Shown here in pieces: positions 19,206-27,439 of a DNA stretch of 64,000 nt. A program made the position numbers and the translations under genes. Position 1 is the stretch's first letter. Each line of letters starts with the position of its first letter. This DNA is from Bremerella sp. TYQ1 (GTDB taxonomy: Bacteria; Planctomycetota; Planctomycetia; Pirellulales; Pirellulaceae). The notes beneath the pieces are model-generated. The model was not told the DNA's origin, made no database searches, and saw only the letters and a program-made list of their open reading frames with translations. Location of the stretch: assembly GCF_020150455.1 (NCBI RefSeq), contig NZ_CP083740.1, positions 6,159,001 to 6,223,000 of the forward strand. Direction: 5' to 3'.

Positions 19206-19525
19206 AATTTCTTCCCAGGTGAGATAACTATGTTTCGTCTTCCTGAGGAGTCTCGCCCCTCAGGTTCCATTCATGGATAGGTTGCAGAATTCGATATGCA
19301 GCGCATCTAAGTGAACATTTCAGCTGACAAATGGGGGTAGGAACTGGTTTGACCGCATCAAACCGAAAGACCCCTACAGTCGAAGCATTAGGCATAGCAG
19401 CAAGGATCTGTCCGTTAGAGGAATCGTTGAACTGGCCGGACGTTTCATCACGAAGAAAAGATGTGACGGGTCCTTCCGTCATTTACACCCAACCTAAGAG
19501 TTTCAACGAATCAGCGGAGCTGACC
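19206..19525. other. Divergent intergenic region, nothing clear
   Basis: Between the receiver gene (minus) and the small membrane protein (plus). A frame open from 19331 extends the latter, but its codons are atypical and the good ribosome site lies at 19516. The only structure is a short stem TGACGG/CCGTCA at 19464-19481, 45 bases before the start of the membrane protein. No promoter of good consensus seen. Confidence 0.4.
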
Positions 19526-19828
19526 GTGGAAATCAATCGCAATCAATATTTCATGATCGGGGTCGTTCTGCTGGCCCTCGGCATTCAATTTCGAATGGTC
19601 GACTCGGTCACTTTAACGCAAGAGGCGAGTCACTTCCTGGCCAAACGCTTTGCCGCCAAAAAAGCGGAACCGAGTGATGTCCCGACCGCTTTCGTCGCTG
19701 CAGCTGAAGATGCCAACGTCGTTTCCGCAAAGAAGACCATCAAGCCACCCCAGTGGCTCGGTTGGGCTTTAATCTCGATGGGAGCGGTTCTCGTGCTGCA
19801 CAGCTTGGCGATGCCCAAGCCTGGTTAG
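19526..19828 (+). CDS. Small two-helix membrane protein, unknown function
   Basis: 100 aa starting at GTG 19526, chosen because GGAG lies 6 bases upstream and the protein then begins directly with a plausible VEINRNQYFMIGVVLLALGI membrane helix. A second helix (WLGWALISMGAVLVLHSLAM) closes the protein, and the 50 residues between are polar and Ala/Lys-rich. Predicted hairpin membrane topology. Family not recognised. Converges on the next gene with 27 bp between stops. Confidence 0.6.
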   Translation: MEINRNQYFMIGVVLLALGIQFRMVDSVTLTQEASHFLAKRFAAKKAEPSDVPTAFVAAAEDANVVSAKKTIKPPQWLGWALISMGAVLVLHSLAMPKPG

Positions 19829-19855
19829 CTGCATTGCAGCACTATTGCGCCAACC

Positions 19856-20785
19856 CTACGGAGTTACATAGGGAGCGTAGCGAGGGTTTTCGCTTGCTGG
19901 ATAACGAGGATTCCCCCGCAATTCATTGGCATCGCGAATCGCACTGTAGGGTCGTAAACGAACGTCTTCCATGCTGGTCGTAAACGTACCTTGCCCGGGG
20001 ACGACCAACTTTACGACAAGCGTTCCTAACGGGGAGATACTACCGTCGTTCGCAGGCGAATTCGATTGGTAGGGAAGTCGTGCCACACGAGAATCGTAAC
20101 GAGCAAACGTCTTGTCGAGTGGAATGCTCCAGCTTCCAATCTTGATGAATCGCGCCCCTTGTCCATGCGGAACAGTGTCGAACGTGGCACTTTGGAACGC
20201 GTATAGTTCCGCCTCCAAATGACCGCGAACGGTCGTCGGAAGACCTTGGGCATCTTCCGCATTGAATGTCACTTCAAGTCCATCCACAGACGGATTGCGG
20301 TCCCAGTTCTTGAACGTCGCCCAGGCGGAAAGATTGCTAACCGGAGCACTCTGCGGCTTTATCTCTTGCCGAGGTTCTGGACGCTCGCTGAAAACAGGTT
20401 TGGAAGCAGGGCCGACTACTAGATAGCCAGGCGTTGGTTCTTTGCTGTTGTCGTCTTGCTGAACTCTCGCAATCAGCGTTGCCAGTTTCTCAAACGATGC
20501 TGGCGATTCGTTGATGGTTAGTTCGCGAATCGCTGTCCAGGCAATCGGTCTTGAGATCGACATCGAACCACGTGATGTGACAACATGTACAGTGCTGAAA
20601 TCGCTTTTTGGGGAAATCGACCCTCGAAAGGTGCGTCCGCTGGCGGTGGTCAATTCCACGATGGCAGATGAGCTGAGGTCTTGTGCCATCAAATGCCCCG
20701 ACGCCAACGTCATAAAGCCACCCAGGACGAACAAAAACGCCACAAAAAATGGGGCAAGTGAAAATGAAGTCGCGGTATCGAGCAT
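19856..20785 (-). CDS. Exported protein of unknown function
   Basis: 309 aa from the ATG at 20785; the frame is open to 20833 (325 aa), but the shorter start puts the hydrophobic stretch SLAPFFVAFLFVLGGFMTL at the N terminus as a normal signal, with probable cleavage near LMAQ. The first mature segment (IVELTTASGRTFRGSISPK) resembles a beta-rich small domain. The central part (SAWATFKNWDRNPSVDGLEVTFNAED to VRGHLEAEL) looks like a beta-sandwich, and a similar 'rate of change under condition' phrasing seen in other planctomycete exported proteins cannot be tied to a function. A glutamine-rich linker (about 150-175) separates the two. Confidence 0.65.
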   Translation of the reverse strand: MLDTATSFSLAPFFVAFLFVLGGFMTLASGHLMAQDLSSSAIVELTTASGRTFRGSISPKSDFSTVHVVTSRGSMSISRPIAWTAIRELTINESPASFEKLATLIARVQQDDNSKEPTPGYLVVGPASKPVFSERPEPRQEIKPQSAPVSNLSAWATFKNWDRNPSVDGLEVTFNAEDAQGLPTTVRGHLEAELYAFQSATFDTVPHGQGARFIKIGSWSIPLDKTFARYDSRVARLPYQSNSPANDGSISPLGTLVVKLVVPGQGTFTTSMEDVRLRPYSAIRDANELRGNPRYPASENPRYAPYVTP

Positions 20786-21026
20786 GATCGTCTTCTTGCC
20801 TGCAATGAGTAAGGAGTAGGGCTCCATTTCCATTTGCAGACGTCATGCCAGCACAGGGAAGAGGATCGTCAAGTTCGATCTAAGTTGTTTTCTAAGTGCG
20901 GGTTATGCGTTGCATCGGGATAGCTCGAGATGTCTTTGTTAGCGATTGCTGATGTTTTTGGGCATCATGATGCATAGATAAAGCAACACGTCGATTTGCG
21001 AGCTACACTTTTCCGGAAGAGGGTCT

Positions 21027-21476
21027 GTGAGTTCCAAAACGAGCGCGAGAGTCGTGGCGATGAATCGAAATGTGCCTGGGGTTTTATTGATTTTTGGCGT
21101 CGTAATCGTGGCCTACGCGACCATGATTGTGCCACCTTCGGCTGCCCAATCTGAAGAACAAACCGCTCCGATAACGGACCGCGAAAAACTGGCCCAGCAA
21201 CAGCAAGAGAAAAAGCACCGTCTACGGGAAGGAGCCGAGATTGTTGATGCCAAAGGTACGTTCGAGTGGATCGGCGACCGGCTTAGCTTCATTCCGGATG
21301 ACGATGGAGTTGTTGTCAAAATATTAGAAAATCGGATGATGGAGCGAGTTGTCCAATCTCAGGAAACCTCGACAGGCGAGCTCGTTTGGATGGTATCCGG
21401 GGTCGTTACGGAGTACCGTGGTAGCAATTATCTGCTAATGAAGCACGTCGTTCTGAGCGGCAAACGCGGGGAATAA
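21027..21476 (+). CDS. Small exported protein of unknown function
   Basis: 149 aa from GTG 21027, which has GGAAGAGGG just upstream; the ATG at 21060 is a possible alternative. A hydrophobic signal (VLLIFGVVIVAYATMIV) is followed by a glutamine-rich helix (EKLAQQQQEKKHRL) and a compact beta-rich domain (IVDAKGTFEWIGDRLSFI to SGVVTEYRGSNYLLMKHVVLSG). The last part resembles a short OB-like or lipopolysaccharide-transport-type beta strand series, but I do not claim a family. Monocistronic. Confidence 0.6.
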   Translation: MSSKTSARVVAMNRNVPGVLLIFGVVIVAYATMIVPPSAAQSEEQTAPITDREKLAQQQQEKKHRLREGAEIVDAKGTFEWIGDRLSFIPDDDGVVVKILENRMMERVVQSQETSTGELVWMVSGVVTEYRGSNYLLMKHVVLSGKRGE

Positions 21477-21511
21477 ACAGTAGGACGCTAGCCTGACATC
21501 TCCTTTTGTCG

Positions 21512-21540
21512 TTGACAGTGCGTAAGTGAAAAGTATTATA
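21512..21540 (+). promoter_or_regulatory. Sigma70-type promoter for the STAS gene
   Basis: TTGACA at 21512-21517 is a perfect -35 box. TATTAT/ATTATA at 21534-21540 gives a -10 box with 16-17 bases of spacing. It lies about 135 bases upstream of the STAS start, so a 5' leader of roughly 125 nt is expected. The spacer carries GTGCGTAA, the same word that is repeated near 9.1 kb. Confidence 0.7.
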
Positions 21541-21673
21541 GGGTTTAGCGTTTGAGACGATTCTGGCGCTGTCGTGGCCTGTAAGATTCTCAGAATGCGT
21601 ATTTTTCCTTTGTGTTCGCAATTCCCGCTGCATTAGAATTCTGCGAAGTCTTCAGGTAAAGGAAACAAAAGCA

Positions 21674-22033
21674 ATGTCGGACCATAAACGCCTCAAAGTA
21701 TCCGAGGTGGAGGACGTTACCGTTGTCGAGTTCAAGGATCGCAAGATCCTGGATGACGTCCAGATTCAAGAGATTGGGCAAGAGTTTAGCGATCTGGTCG
21801 AGGTCGATAAGAAGCGAAGCATTTTGCTGAACTTCTCCCACGTCGAATTCCTATCGAGTTCTGCGTTGGGCAAGCTGATTAGCCTCGATAAACAGGTCAA
21901 ACAGCAAGATGGACACCTTAAAATGAGCAACATTCGACCGGAGATTATGGAAGTATTTGCCATTACCCGGCTGAATAAGCTCTTTGATATTAAGGATGAT
22001 GTGCCTGATGCATTGGCAGCCTTTCGTGGTTAA
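21674..22033 (+). CDS. STAS-domain anti-anti-sigma factor
   Basis: 119-aa cytosolic STAS protein of the SpoIIAA/RsbV type. The strand VEFLSSSALGKL (57-68) holds the conserved loop, with S62 at the phosphoserine position. It would release a sigma factor or other target by binding the anti-sigma kinase when unphosphorylated. The ATG has an AAAGGAAA site 9 bases upstream and a strong promoter lies upstream. The HATPase kinase gene follows 162 bases later in the same direction and is the obvious partner. No PP2C phosphatase gene is nearby. Confidence 0.92.
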   Translation: MSDHKRLKVSEVEDVTVVEFKDRKILDDVQIQEIGQEFSDLVEVDKKRSILLNFSHVEFLSSSALGKLISLDKQVKQQDGHLKMSNIRPEIMEVFAITRLNKLFDIKDDVPDALAAFRG

Positions 22034-22195
22034 CAACGATGGTGTTGTTTCCAGCGATTGGTATTTAACGATAAACTAGTGCTATCACCCGTCTTTTGGC
22101 GAGGTGTCTAGCGGCCAGCGGACATCAGTCAGGAAGAAGGCGTTTCTGATTGGCTTTTCCGGTAATACTCCTCCCATTCGTGATTGCGCTTAGTT

Positions 22196-22618
22196 ATGGG
22201 CGACGACAACAACTGGCTGTGGTCCAACAAGGAAACCATTCCTAGCGATACGGCGGAAGGTCAGCGTCTTATCAAAGAACTGCTATCGCAATTGGACCGC
22301 GCTGAATGGGCTTCGCACGATTCTTTCGGGATTCATTTGGCCGCGGAAGAAGCGATTGTTAATGCAATCAAGCACGGGAACAAACAGGACCCTAACAAGT
22401 CCGTCGAAGTCGACATGCGTGTTGGCAAAGAACGCGTCATGATTCACATTACCGACGAAGGGCCTGGTTTTAAGCCAGATGCCGTTCCGGATCCGACCCT
22501 GGACGAAAACCTGGATGTCCCGTCCGGCCGCGGTGTCATGTTGATCAAAGCCTACATGAGCGAAGTCGAGTACAACGAAAAGGGAAACTCGATCCGGATG
22601 GTAAAAGTCCGTTCGTAA
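22196..22618 (+). CDS. RsbW/SpoIIAB-like anti-sigma serine kinase (HATPase)
   Basis: 140 aa from ATG 22196; a TTG 12 bases earlier is also possible. GHKL ATPase fold: N box EEAIVNAIKHGN, G1 box DEGPGF, G2 box GRGVMLI. These proteins phosphorylate a STAS partner and otherwise hold a sigma factor. Here the STAS gene directly upstream is the likely substrate. The sigma factor it controls is not adjacent, and the two ECF factors in this window are coupled to FecR proteins instead. Family clear; target unknown. Confidence 0.92.
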   Translation: MGDDNNWLWSNKETIPSDTAEGQRLIKELLSQLDRAEWASHDSFGIHLAAEEAIVNAIKHGNKQDPNKSVEVDMRVGKERVMIHITDEGPGFKPDAVPDPTLDENLDVPSGRGVMLIKAYMSEVEYNEKGNSIRMVKVRS

Positions 22619-22780
22619 CCACCATTTTCGGCTGCCAAGCAGGTGGAAACCGCGAACCTCTGACTCGGCTCCCGCCTCCATCGATACAAACCTACCAGCC
22701 TAAGTAAAGACGCCCAAAACTTTCCTCTTAGGTGCCCTTGAAAGGGCGAAGGAAAAAAGTAAACTTAGCTGTTCCTCTGA

Positions 22781-22853
22781 TCCCCTGTAGCTCAGTTGGT
22801 AGAGCAGGCGGCTGTTAACCGCCTTGTCGCAGGTTCGAGTCCTGCCGGGGGAG
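22781..22853 (+). tRNA. tRNA-Asn (anticodon GUU)
   Basis: 73-nt cloverleaf: acceptor TCCCCTG pairs with CGGGGGA (one T-G wobble), D arm GCTCAGTTGGTAGAGC, anticodon loop CTGTTAA with GTT, T arm GCAGGTTCGAGTCCTGC, discriminator G, CCA not encoded. Confidence 0.97.
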
Positions 22854-22898
22854 CCTTTCTTTTGGGCGGATTTTCCGCCGACAAACCAGTTAACGACG

Positions 22899-22930
22899 AA
22901 CGCCGAGAGTGAGAGCTCTGGGCGTTTTTT
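22899..22930 (+). terminator. Terminator after tRNA-Asn, first copy of a 37-bp duplicated element
   Basis: Stem AACGCC-AGAG with CTCT-GGCGTT (one unpaired G on each side) followed by TTTTTT. It ends the tRNA transcript 45 bases past the tRNA. Bases 22899-22935 are identical to 28464-28500. The rest of the gap to 23159 holds no recognised feature. Confidence 0.8.
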
Positions 22931-23159
22931 CGTTTGGGGTTATCTGGTAGCGAGTTGCGTCTTGGCGGGGGCTCGGGGAGAGTTCTCTATCGATCGCACG
23001 GACGCGGCTGTTAAAGACAATCTGCCACTCTCGGCGGATAGACTCTCGCGCTCTCTCTTGGATAGCCTACTTGGGTTAACTGCCGGGTTACCCGAAGGTT
23101 CCGGGTGGCGGTCTTGGAGATTCAATTGGCAATATCTTGGATTATTTGAATTAGGTCAT

Positions 23160-23564
23160 ATGAGCACTAAGAACAGGGCTATATTGCGTGTCTATTCAGA
23201 AACTTTGCGGGTCGACGATATTTCGTCGTTGATAAACGCCGTACCTAGCAAGGCGATTCGCAAGGGAGATCCGATAAGTAGACAATCAAAGAATAGTAAA
23301 ACTCACGAAGACTCAATTTGTTTTTTTGATGCCGAGACTTCGGATCCCATGGGGCTCGATAAGTGTGTAGAAACACTATTGGAAATACTTGAGAATTCCA
23401 AAGTGTTGGCACTTAATGAATCGTGTGATTTGAGAATGGATATTATCTGCTACTTAGCGGTAATTCCCGGTCGTCTTATAAATTCTTGTTGCCTCGAGCA
23501 CGAATTGATCACTAGATTATCGCGGTTACCAATCCATCTAATTATCAATGCTGTACCAGAGTGA
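23160..23564 (+). CDS. DUF4279-domain protein, orphan
   Basis: 134 aa from ATG 23160. The frame is open further upstream through the tRNA, but that part is not coding. Begins with the DUF4279 signature: RAILRVYSETLRVDDISSLI, then a conserved RKGDPIS near residue 33; later LDKCVETLLEILE and LRMDIICYLA match the family's two-helix and beta-strand pattern. DUF4279 proteins are small, often found near polymorphic toxins or as lone accessory genes, and some are annotated as immunity-like; no toxin is visible here. The gene is AT-richer than its neighbours and is bordered by a tRNA and a transposase remnant, which suggests acquisition. Confidence 0.7.
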   Translation: MSTKNRAILRVYSETLRVDDISSLINAVPSKAIRKGDPISRQSKNSKTHEDSICFFDAETSDPMGLDKCVETLLEILENSKVLALNESCDLRMDIICYLAVIPGRLINSCCLEHELITRLSRLPIHLIINAVPE

Positions 23565-23668
23565 GTTTGCGATAGCCAAGACTTTCGGACAGTGGCGCAA
23601 GCATGAGCGCAGCAGGGGGCACGGTGGGTAGGTTGATTGTCGAGGAGGATGAGTCTTCGCGAACGACT

Positions 23669-23959
23669 TCACCCCGCTTGGCGTTGATTGTGTTTCAGTA
23701 CACCGCCCAGACGTTCGCGACAATTGACGGAGCTGATCGATAGAATGCCAGCCGTAGGCACATCATCCGGAATCAGCAGATCATTCTCTTTAACCTGGTG
23801 CGGCCGCTCCTCGTGATAGTGTGTTACGAACTCCTGCACCAGGTGGTCCATGTGCTGTTCGCCAAAGACGATGAAGTGATCCAGACATTCCGTCTGCAGC
23901 GTCTGCATGATTCGTTCGACGTAAGCGTTTGTGTTGGATGACCGGTAGGCCGTGACGTA
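23669..23959 (-). pseudogene. Truncated integrase-core (rve) transposase, C-terminal end only
   Basis: 97 codons, open from just after an in-frame TAG at 23960-23962. Reads [20 protein letters not shown] then [21 protein letters not shown] and HYHEERPHQ, ending [17 protein letters not shown]. This is the C-terminal half of an IS3/IS481-like integrase, including the catalytic glutamate (in AYVERI). The two catalytic aspartates and the DNA-binding part are missing, and the similarity stops abruptly at about 23,960. No terminal inverted repeats were found in 23565-24072, and the rest of that gap is empty, so it is dead IS debris. Confidence 0.85.
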
Positions 23960-24078
23960 CTAGGCTTGTCTACCTCTACGCTGATCTGGCAAAATCCAGG
24001 ACTCACCTCGCTTTGCTGCTCACCATCTCGTTCCATTGATGTGGCTATTTTGGATACTTTCGGGACCACCTCTTGCTC

Positions 24079-25374
24079 ATGCTTTTTCGTCTTAGTGCCT
24101 TAATTCTCTTAGCTTTAGCTATTCCTTTAATTGCCGTGCTTGTGGGGCCATCACTGAGGACGCCGTTAGATTCTGATGAACTCTACTCGAAAATAGACTC
24201 ATACAGTCCTTCGGAATTGCCCTTCGAGTACCAGCCTACTCAGGCGGAAGTCATGGGGCTTCCCCAAATCACAAATGTTCAAATCGTTGACTTCAATAGA
24301 GATGGAGTTAACGATTTGCTGGTATGTGATGCCCTCGGAAGTCGGGTCCTTCTGGTTGAACGTGATAACGATGGCAGCTGGATTGAATCGACGCTGGTTG
24401 CCGATGTCGCCGCGCCGGCCCACGCGACGGTCGTCGATATCGATCAAGATAACGACAATGACCTTATTGTCTCGGTTTTAGGTAATATCATGCCTGACGA
24501 TCATGTCATTGGCCGGGTCGAATTGTTTGAGAACATCGACGGGGAATTCCGCCGGCATGTGATCCTCGACGACGTGCGGCGTGTTGCCGACGTGCAGTTT
24601 GGAGACTTCGATGGAGACGACGATCTCGATCTTGCGGTGGCCGTGTTTGGGTACTCTCGGGGAAGTGTGCTTTGGCTGGAAAACCAGGGAGATTTCAAGT
24701 TTCGCGATCATGAACTTCTGAGCGGGCCTGGCACCATTCACGTACCGGTTGGCGACTACGATCAGGATGGCGATCTCGACATTGCCGCGATTGTGACCCA
24801 AGATGAAGAAGAGCTATGGGGCCTGGAGAACCTAGGAGATGGTGAGTTTAAAAAACGACGACTCTGGATGACAATCAATCCTGACCTGGGAAGTGCCGGG
24901 TTGGTTCAATGCGATCTGGATCAGGATGGCGACTTGGATTTGGTTTTACCGGTAGGAGACAACCTGGAAGACTTCGATGCCTACCCGCAGCCATACCATG
25001 GTTGCTACTGGTTTGAAAACTGTGGTGATTGGCAGTTTGAACCTCATCGCATATCCGATTTAGGGGGCACTTACGCCGCTGCTGTGGATGACCTTAACGG
25101 CGACGGAAACGAGGATATTGTGTTAGTGAGCTTGACCAATAACTGGCTTGAGCCGAATAACGCCAGCATTGTCTGGTTGGAAAATGATGGGCAGCAAAAC
25201 TTCAAGACTTGGCAAATTGCCGCGGCCCCTCTGCACTTGGTAACTGTTGCTACGGGGGACCTGGACGGTGATGGACTGCCTGACATTGCTGCTGGCAGTC
25301 TCAATGTTCGACGCCCTCATCGGAAGTTGGGGAGAATCAGTACCTGGCTCAATCGCTTTGAGGCTAAGCCATGA
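24079..25374 (+). CDS. FG-GAP/VCBS repeat protein, exported
   Basis: 431 aa from ATG 24079 (a TTG lies 6 bases earlier). An N-terminal hydrophobic helix (LSALILLALAIPLIAVLVG) anchors or exports it. Seven FG-GAP/VCBS blades each carry a DxDxDG-like calcium loop: DFNRDGVND, DIDQDNDND, DFDGDDDLD, DYDQDGDLD, DLDQDGDLD, DLNGDGNED, DLDGDGLPD. This predicts a calcium-stabilised beta-propeller that binds protein or glycan outside the cytoplasm. The stop overlaps the next start (ATGA), so it is cotranslated with the TPR protein. Confidence 0.9.
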   Translation: MLFRLSALILLALAIPLIAVLVGPSLRTPLDSDELYSKIDSYSPSELPFEYQPTQAEVMGLPQITNVQIVDFNRDGVNDLLVCDALGSRVLLVERDNDGSWIESTLVADVAAPAHATVVDIDQDNDNDLIVSVLGNIMPDDHVIGRVELFENIDGEFRRHVILDDVRRVADVQFGDFDGDDDLDLAVAVFGYSRGSVLWLENQGDFKFRDHELLSGPGTIHVPVGDYDQDGDLDIAAIVTQDEEELWGLENLGDGEFKKRRLWMTINPDLGSAGLVQCDLDQDGDLDLVLPVGDNLEDFDAYPQPYHGCYWFENCGDWQFEPHRISDLGGTYAAAVDDLNGDGNEDIVLVSLTNNWLEPNNASIVWLENDGQQNFKTWQIAAAPLHLVTVATGDLDGDGLPDIAAGSLNVRRPHRKLGRISTWLNRFEAKP

Positions 25375-26741
25375 GGGTTTCTATCACAATTCTTGTTGCT
25401 ATCGTGTTGGTCGAATTAGTGGCAGCAGGCATTTACTTACGGCAAGAGGTAGCCACTACCATTCCGCTGTTGCCCAAAGAGCAACTTAACGATCCTTCAA
25501 TCATCCCACAGCTTGAAGTGCTTGCGGATGATGCGCAGGATGGCAGCGTTGATCAATGGTATCGCTTGGGTGAAGGTTTGCTGGGAAAGGGATTTTACTC
25601 TCATGCCGAGTTGGCCTTTCGGCAATCGCTTCGAGAAGATCGTTCCCATCTAAAGTCGCAATTCGGTTTCGCGTTTTGCCTCGATAGGACTGGCCGTATG
25701 GAGGAAAGCAATGTCGCCTATGGCAAGGTCGTACAAGGGGCAGCGCTGACTCCTGAAGAGCAAGCGATGCAAGTCTATGCTTTGTATGCCATGGGGCGAA
25801 ACTCGCTTCGAATGGAGGATGAAGAACAGGCCCATCTGCTGTTTCAGCAGAATTCAGGCTATCCGGCAGCCGATTATCAGCAGGCAAAGCTATGGATTCG
25901 CTCCGGAAATGCCGAAAAGGCGCTGCCTTTGATTCGCGAAAATCTGGCAAACATTCCGTTCTCCCTAGGGTTTCACTTTCTCGACCAGCGTGCCCAAGAT
26001 GCCCTGGGCGATCGACGAGCCGCTTTTAAGGCCAAGTCAATGGTGGACCGCTCTGCCTATCTCGTTTCGCTGAACTTCAATACAGACTACGTCGCTCCGC
26101 TAAACGCTCAGACCGGAATCGATGCCCGTGTTACCGATCTGACAGAAGCTCGCGAAGATGAAGACTGGGACCGGGTTGAAGTCATTGCTCATGAAGTGTT
26201 TTCCGTGATTGGCGATTCAAGCGTGTTCGCTGCCAAACCGTTTGTCGATGCCATGTTACAAGCAATGATCCATAAGCAGCAGCCGCAAGAGGTTCTCGAC
26301 CTCGTGGCGAAATTGAAATCCGAAGGCCGAGTTGACGCGATTACCTTAGAGGCTGCTGGCGATGCCTACCTGTTGTTGAATGACCCAACCCAGGCCATTG
26401 AATGCTGGCAACGTGCGTTAAGGCTGAATCCAAGTATTTCGCTTCACGAGAAGCTTGCCGATCACGGAAGTGTAGGGCAGAGCTTCCATCGCAGTCAGGT
26501 GGCATTTAAACAAGGTCTGGAACACTATCGTCGAAACCGACTCCGCTCAGCCATTCCCAAGTTTCAACAAGCGATCGATATCAATCCTGACTCTGCCGAT
26601 GCATGGTATTACCTCGGAGAGATGTATTTTCATTTAGATCAACTTGATGAGGCCACGAAAGCATATCAGAAATGCTCTGAGCTCGATCCACGGCATGGGA
26701 AAGCGCTCGATAAGATCAATTACCTAAGACAGAGAGAATAG
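25371..26741 (+). CDS. TPR-repeat protein, membrane-anchored
   Basis: 456 aa with an N-terminal hydrophobic helix (ILVAIVLVELVAAGIYL) and a soluble part built from tetratricopeptide repeats. Typical 34-residue units are seen, e.g. YRLGEGLLGKGFYSHAELAF, then later AIPKFQQAIDINPDSADAWY with YLGEMYFHLDQLDEATKAY. It overlaps the FG-GAP gene by 4 bp, and the two probably work together as an envelope scaffold or receptor complex. A hairpin follows 40 bases past the stop. Confidence 0.9.
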   Translation: MRVSITILVAIVLVELVAAGIYLRQEVATTIPLLPKEQLNDPSIIPQLEVLADDAQDGSVDQWYRLGEGLLGKGFYSHAELAFRQSLREDRSHLKSQFGFAFCLDRTGRMEESNVAYGKVVQGAALTPEEQAMQVYALYAMGRNSLRMEDEEQAHLLFQQNSGYPAADYQQAKLWIRSGNAEKALPLIRENLANIPFSLGFHFLDQRAQDALGDRRAAFKAKSMVDRSAYLVSLNFNTDYVAPLNAQTGIDARVTDLTEAREDEDWDRVEVIAHEVFSVIGDSSVFAAKPFVDAMLQAMIHKQQPQEVLDLVAKLKSEGRVDAITLEAAGDAYLLLNDPTQAIECWQRALRLNPSISLHEKLADHGSVGQSFHRSQVAFKQGLEHYRRNRLRSAIPKFQQAIDINPDSADAWYYLGEMYFHLDQLDEATKAYQKCSELDPRHGKALDKINYLRQRE

Positions 26742-26782
26742 CAAATCTCGCATATCACTAACTATGCGTCTATCAGGCCTGA

Positions 26783-26807
26783 CTTGCCGGAGGCAAGGCG
26801 GTTTTTT
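26783..26807 (+). terminator. Probable terminator after the FG-GAP/TPR operon
   Basis: CTTGCC/GGCAAG stem with a 3-base loop, then GCGG and a run of six T. The stem is short and the GCGG spacer between stem and T-run weakens it. Confidence 0.55.
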
Positions 26808-26908
26808 CATACTTTACAGGTAATTCCGATTGAAGTACTATGGTATGGCTCGACCGTACCCTTCTTGCGGTCTAAAGTTATTTGCCCTGCCGTTACGAGT
26901 CTCACCCC

Positions 26909-27313
26909 ATGCAGAAGTCAGCATTTGTTTTCCTTTGGTTTCTATTTGCGATGATGTTCCATCAAGGCTGCGCCAGTCGAGATGACAATCTGCCTAACCT
27001 CGGAGAAGTAAGCGGAACCGTCACCCTGAATGATAAGCCTTTGGCAAATGTTTCCGTTTCCTTTGAATCGGAAGGTGGGCAAGTATCGTTTGCCAAGACG
27101 GACGAACAAGGGCACTACGAACTCAAATATCGTGACGGAGTGATGGGTGCCGAAGTTGGTACCAACAAGGTTCGAATTGAAACGGTTATGGATGCACCTC
27201 CGGGACCGGGATACCGCGATCCCATTCCTCCGAAATACAACCGTGACACGACTTTGACGGTCGACGTGACGGAGGGGGAAAACACCCACGATTTTAGTCT
27301 CGTCTCCAAATAG
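26909..27313 (+). CDS. Lipoprotein with carboxypeptidase regulatory-like domain (pair 1)
   Basis: 134 aa from ATG 26909. Signal MQKSAFVFLWFLFAMMFHQGC has a lipobox-like QGC with C21 as lipidation site. The rest is one beta-sandwich of the carboxypeptidase-regulatory-like type: VSGTVTLNDKPLANVSVSFE, then TDEQGHYELKY, then IPPKYNRDTTLTVDV ending in a short beta strand. It precedes a DUF1559 gene by 126 bp. The order (lipoprotein first) is reversed compared with the other three pairs. Role in the envelope unknown. Confidence 0.85.
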   Translation: MQKSAFVFLWFLFAMMFHQGCASRDDNLPNLGEVSGTVTLNDKPLANVSVSFESEGGQVSFAKTDEQGHYELKYRDGVMGAEVGTNKVRIETVMDAPPGPGYRDPIPPKYNRDTTLTVDVTEGENTHDFSLVSK

Positions 27314-27340
27314 TATGTGGGTTACGACCGTGAGGCGAAT

Positions 27341-27362
27341 GCCCATTGGATGAAACATGGGC
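27341..27362 (+). other. Intercistronic hairpin
   Basis: GCCCAT/ATGGGC stem with a 10-base loop, 27 bases past the lipoprotein stop and before the DUF1559 start. No T-run follows, so it may be an mRNA processing or stability element rather than a terminator. Confidence 0.4.
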
Positions 27363-27439
27363 CTGATTGTCTCGCTCAACACATCACTTTATTTAGTTTA
27401 CTCCCACCCTGCATCCCAGCTTTCCATTGGTAATTACCC

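Noticed and set aside
19228..19482. 84-codon minus-strand frame between the receiver and the small membrane protein
   Set aside because: No ribosome site, no domain and atypical composition; treated as intergenic.
22824..23159. N-terminal extension of the DUF4279 gene back into tRNA-Asn
   Set aside because: The frame passes through the tRNA and the terminator hairpin; the family match begins only after the ATG at 23160.
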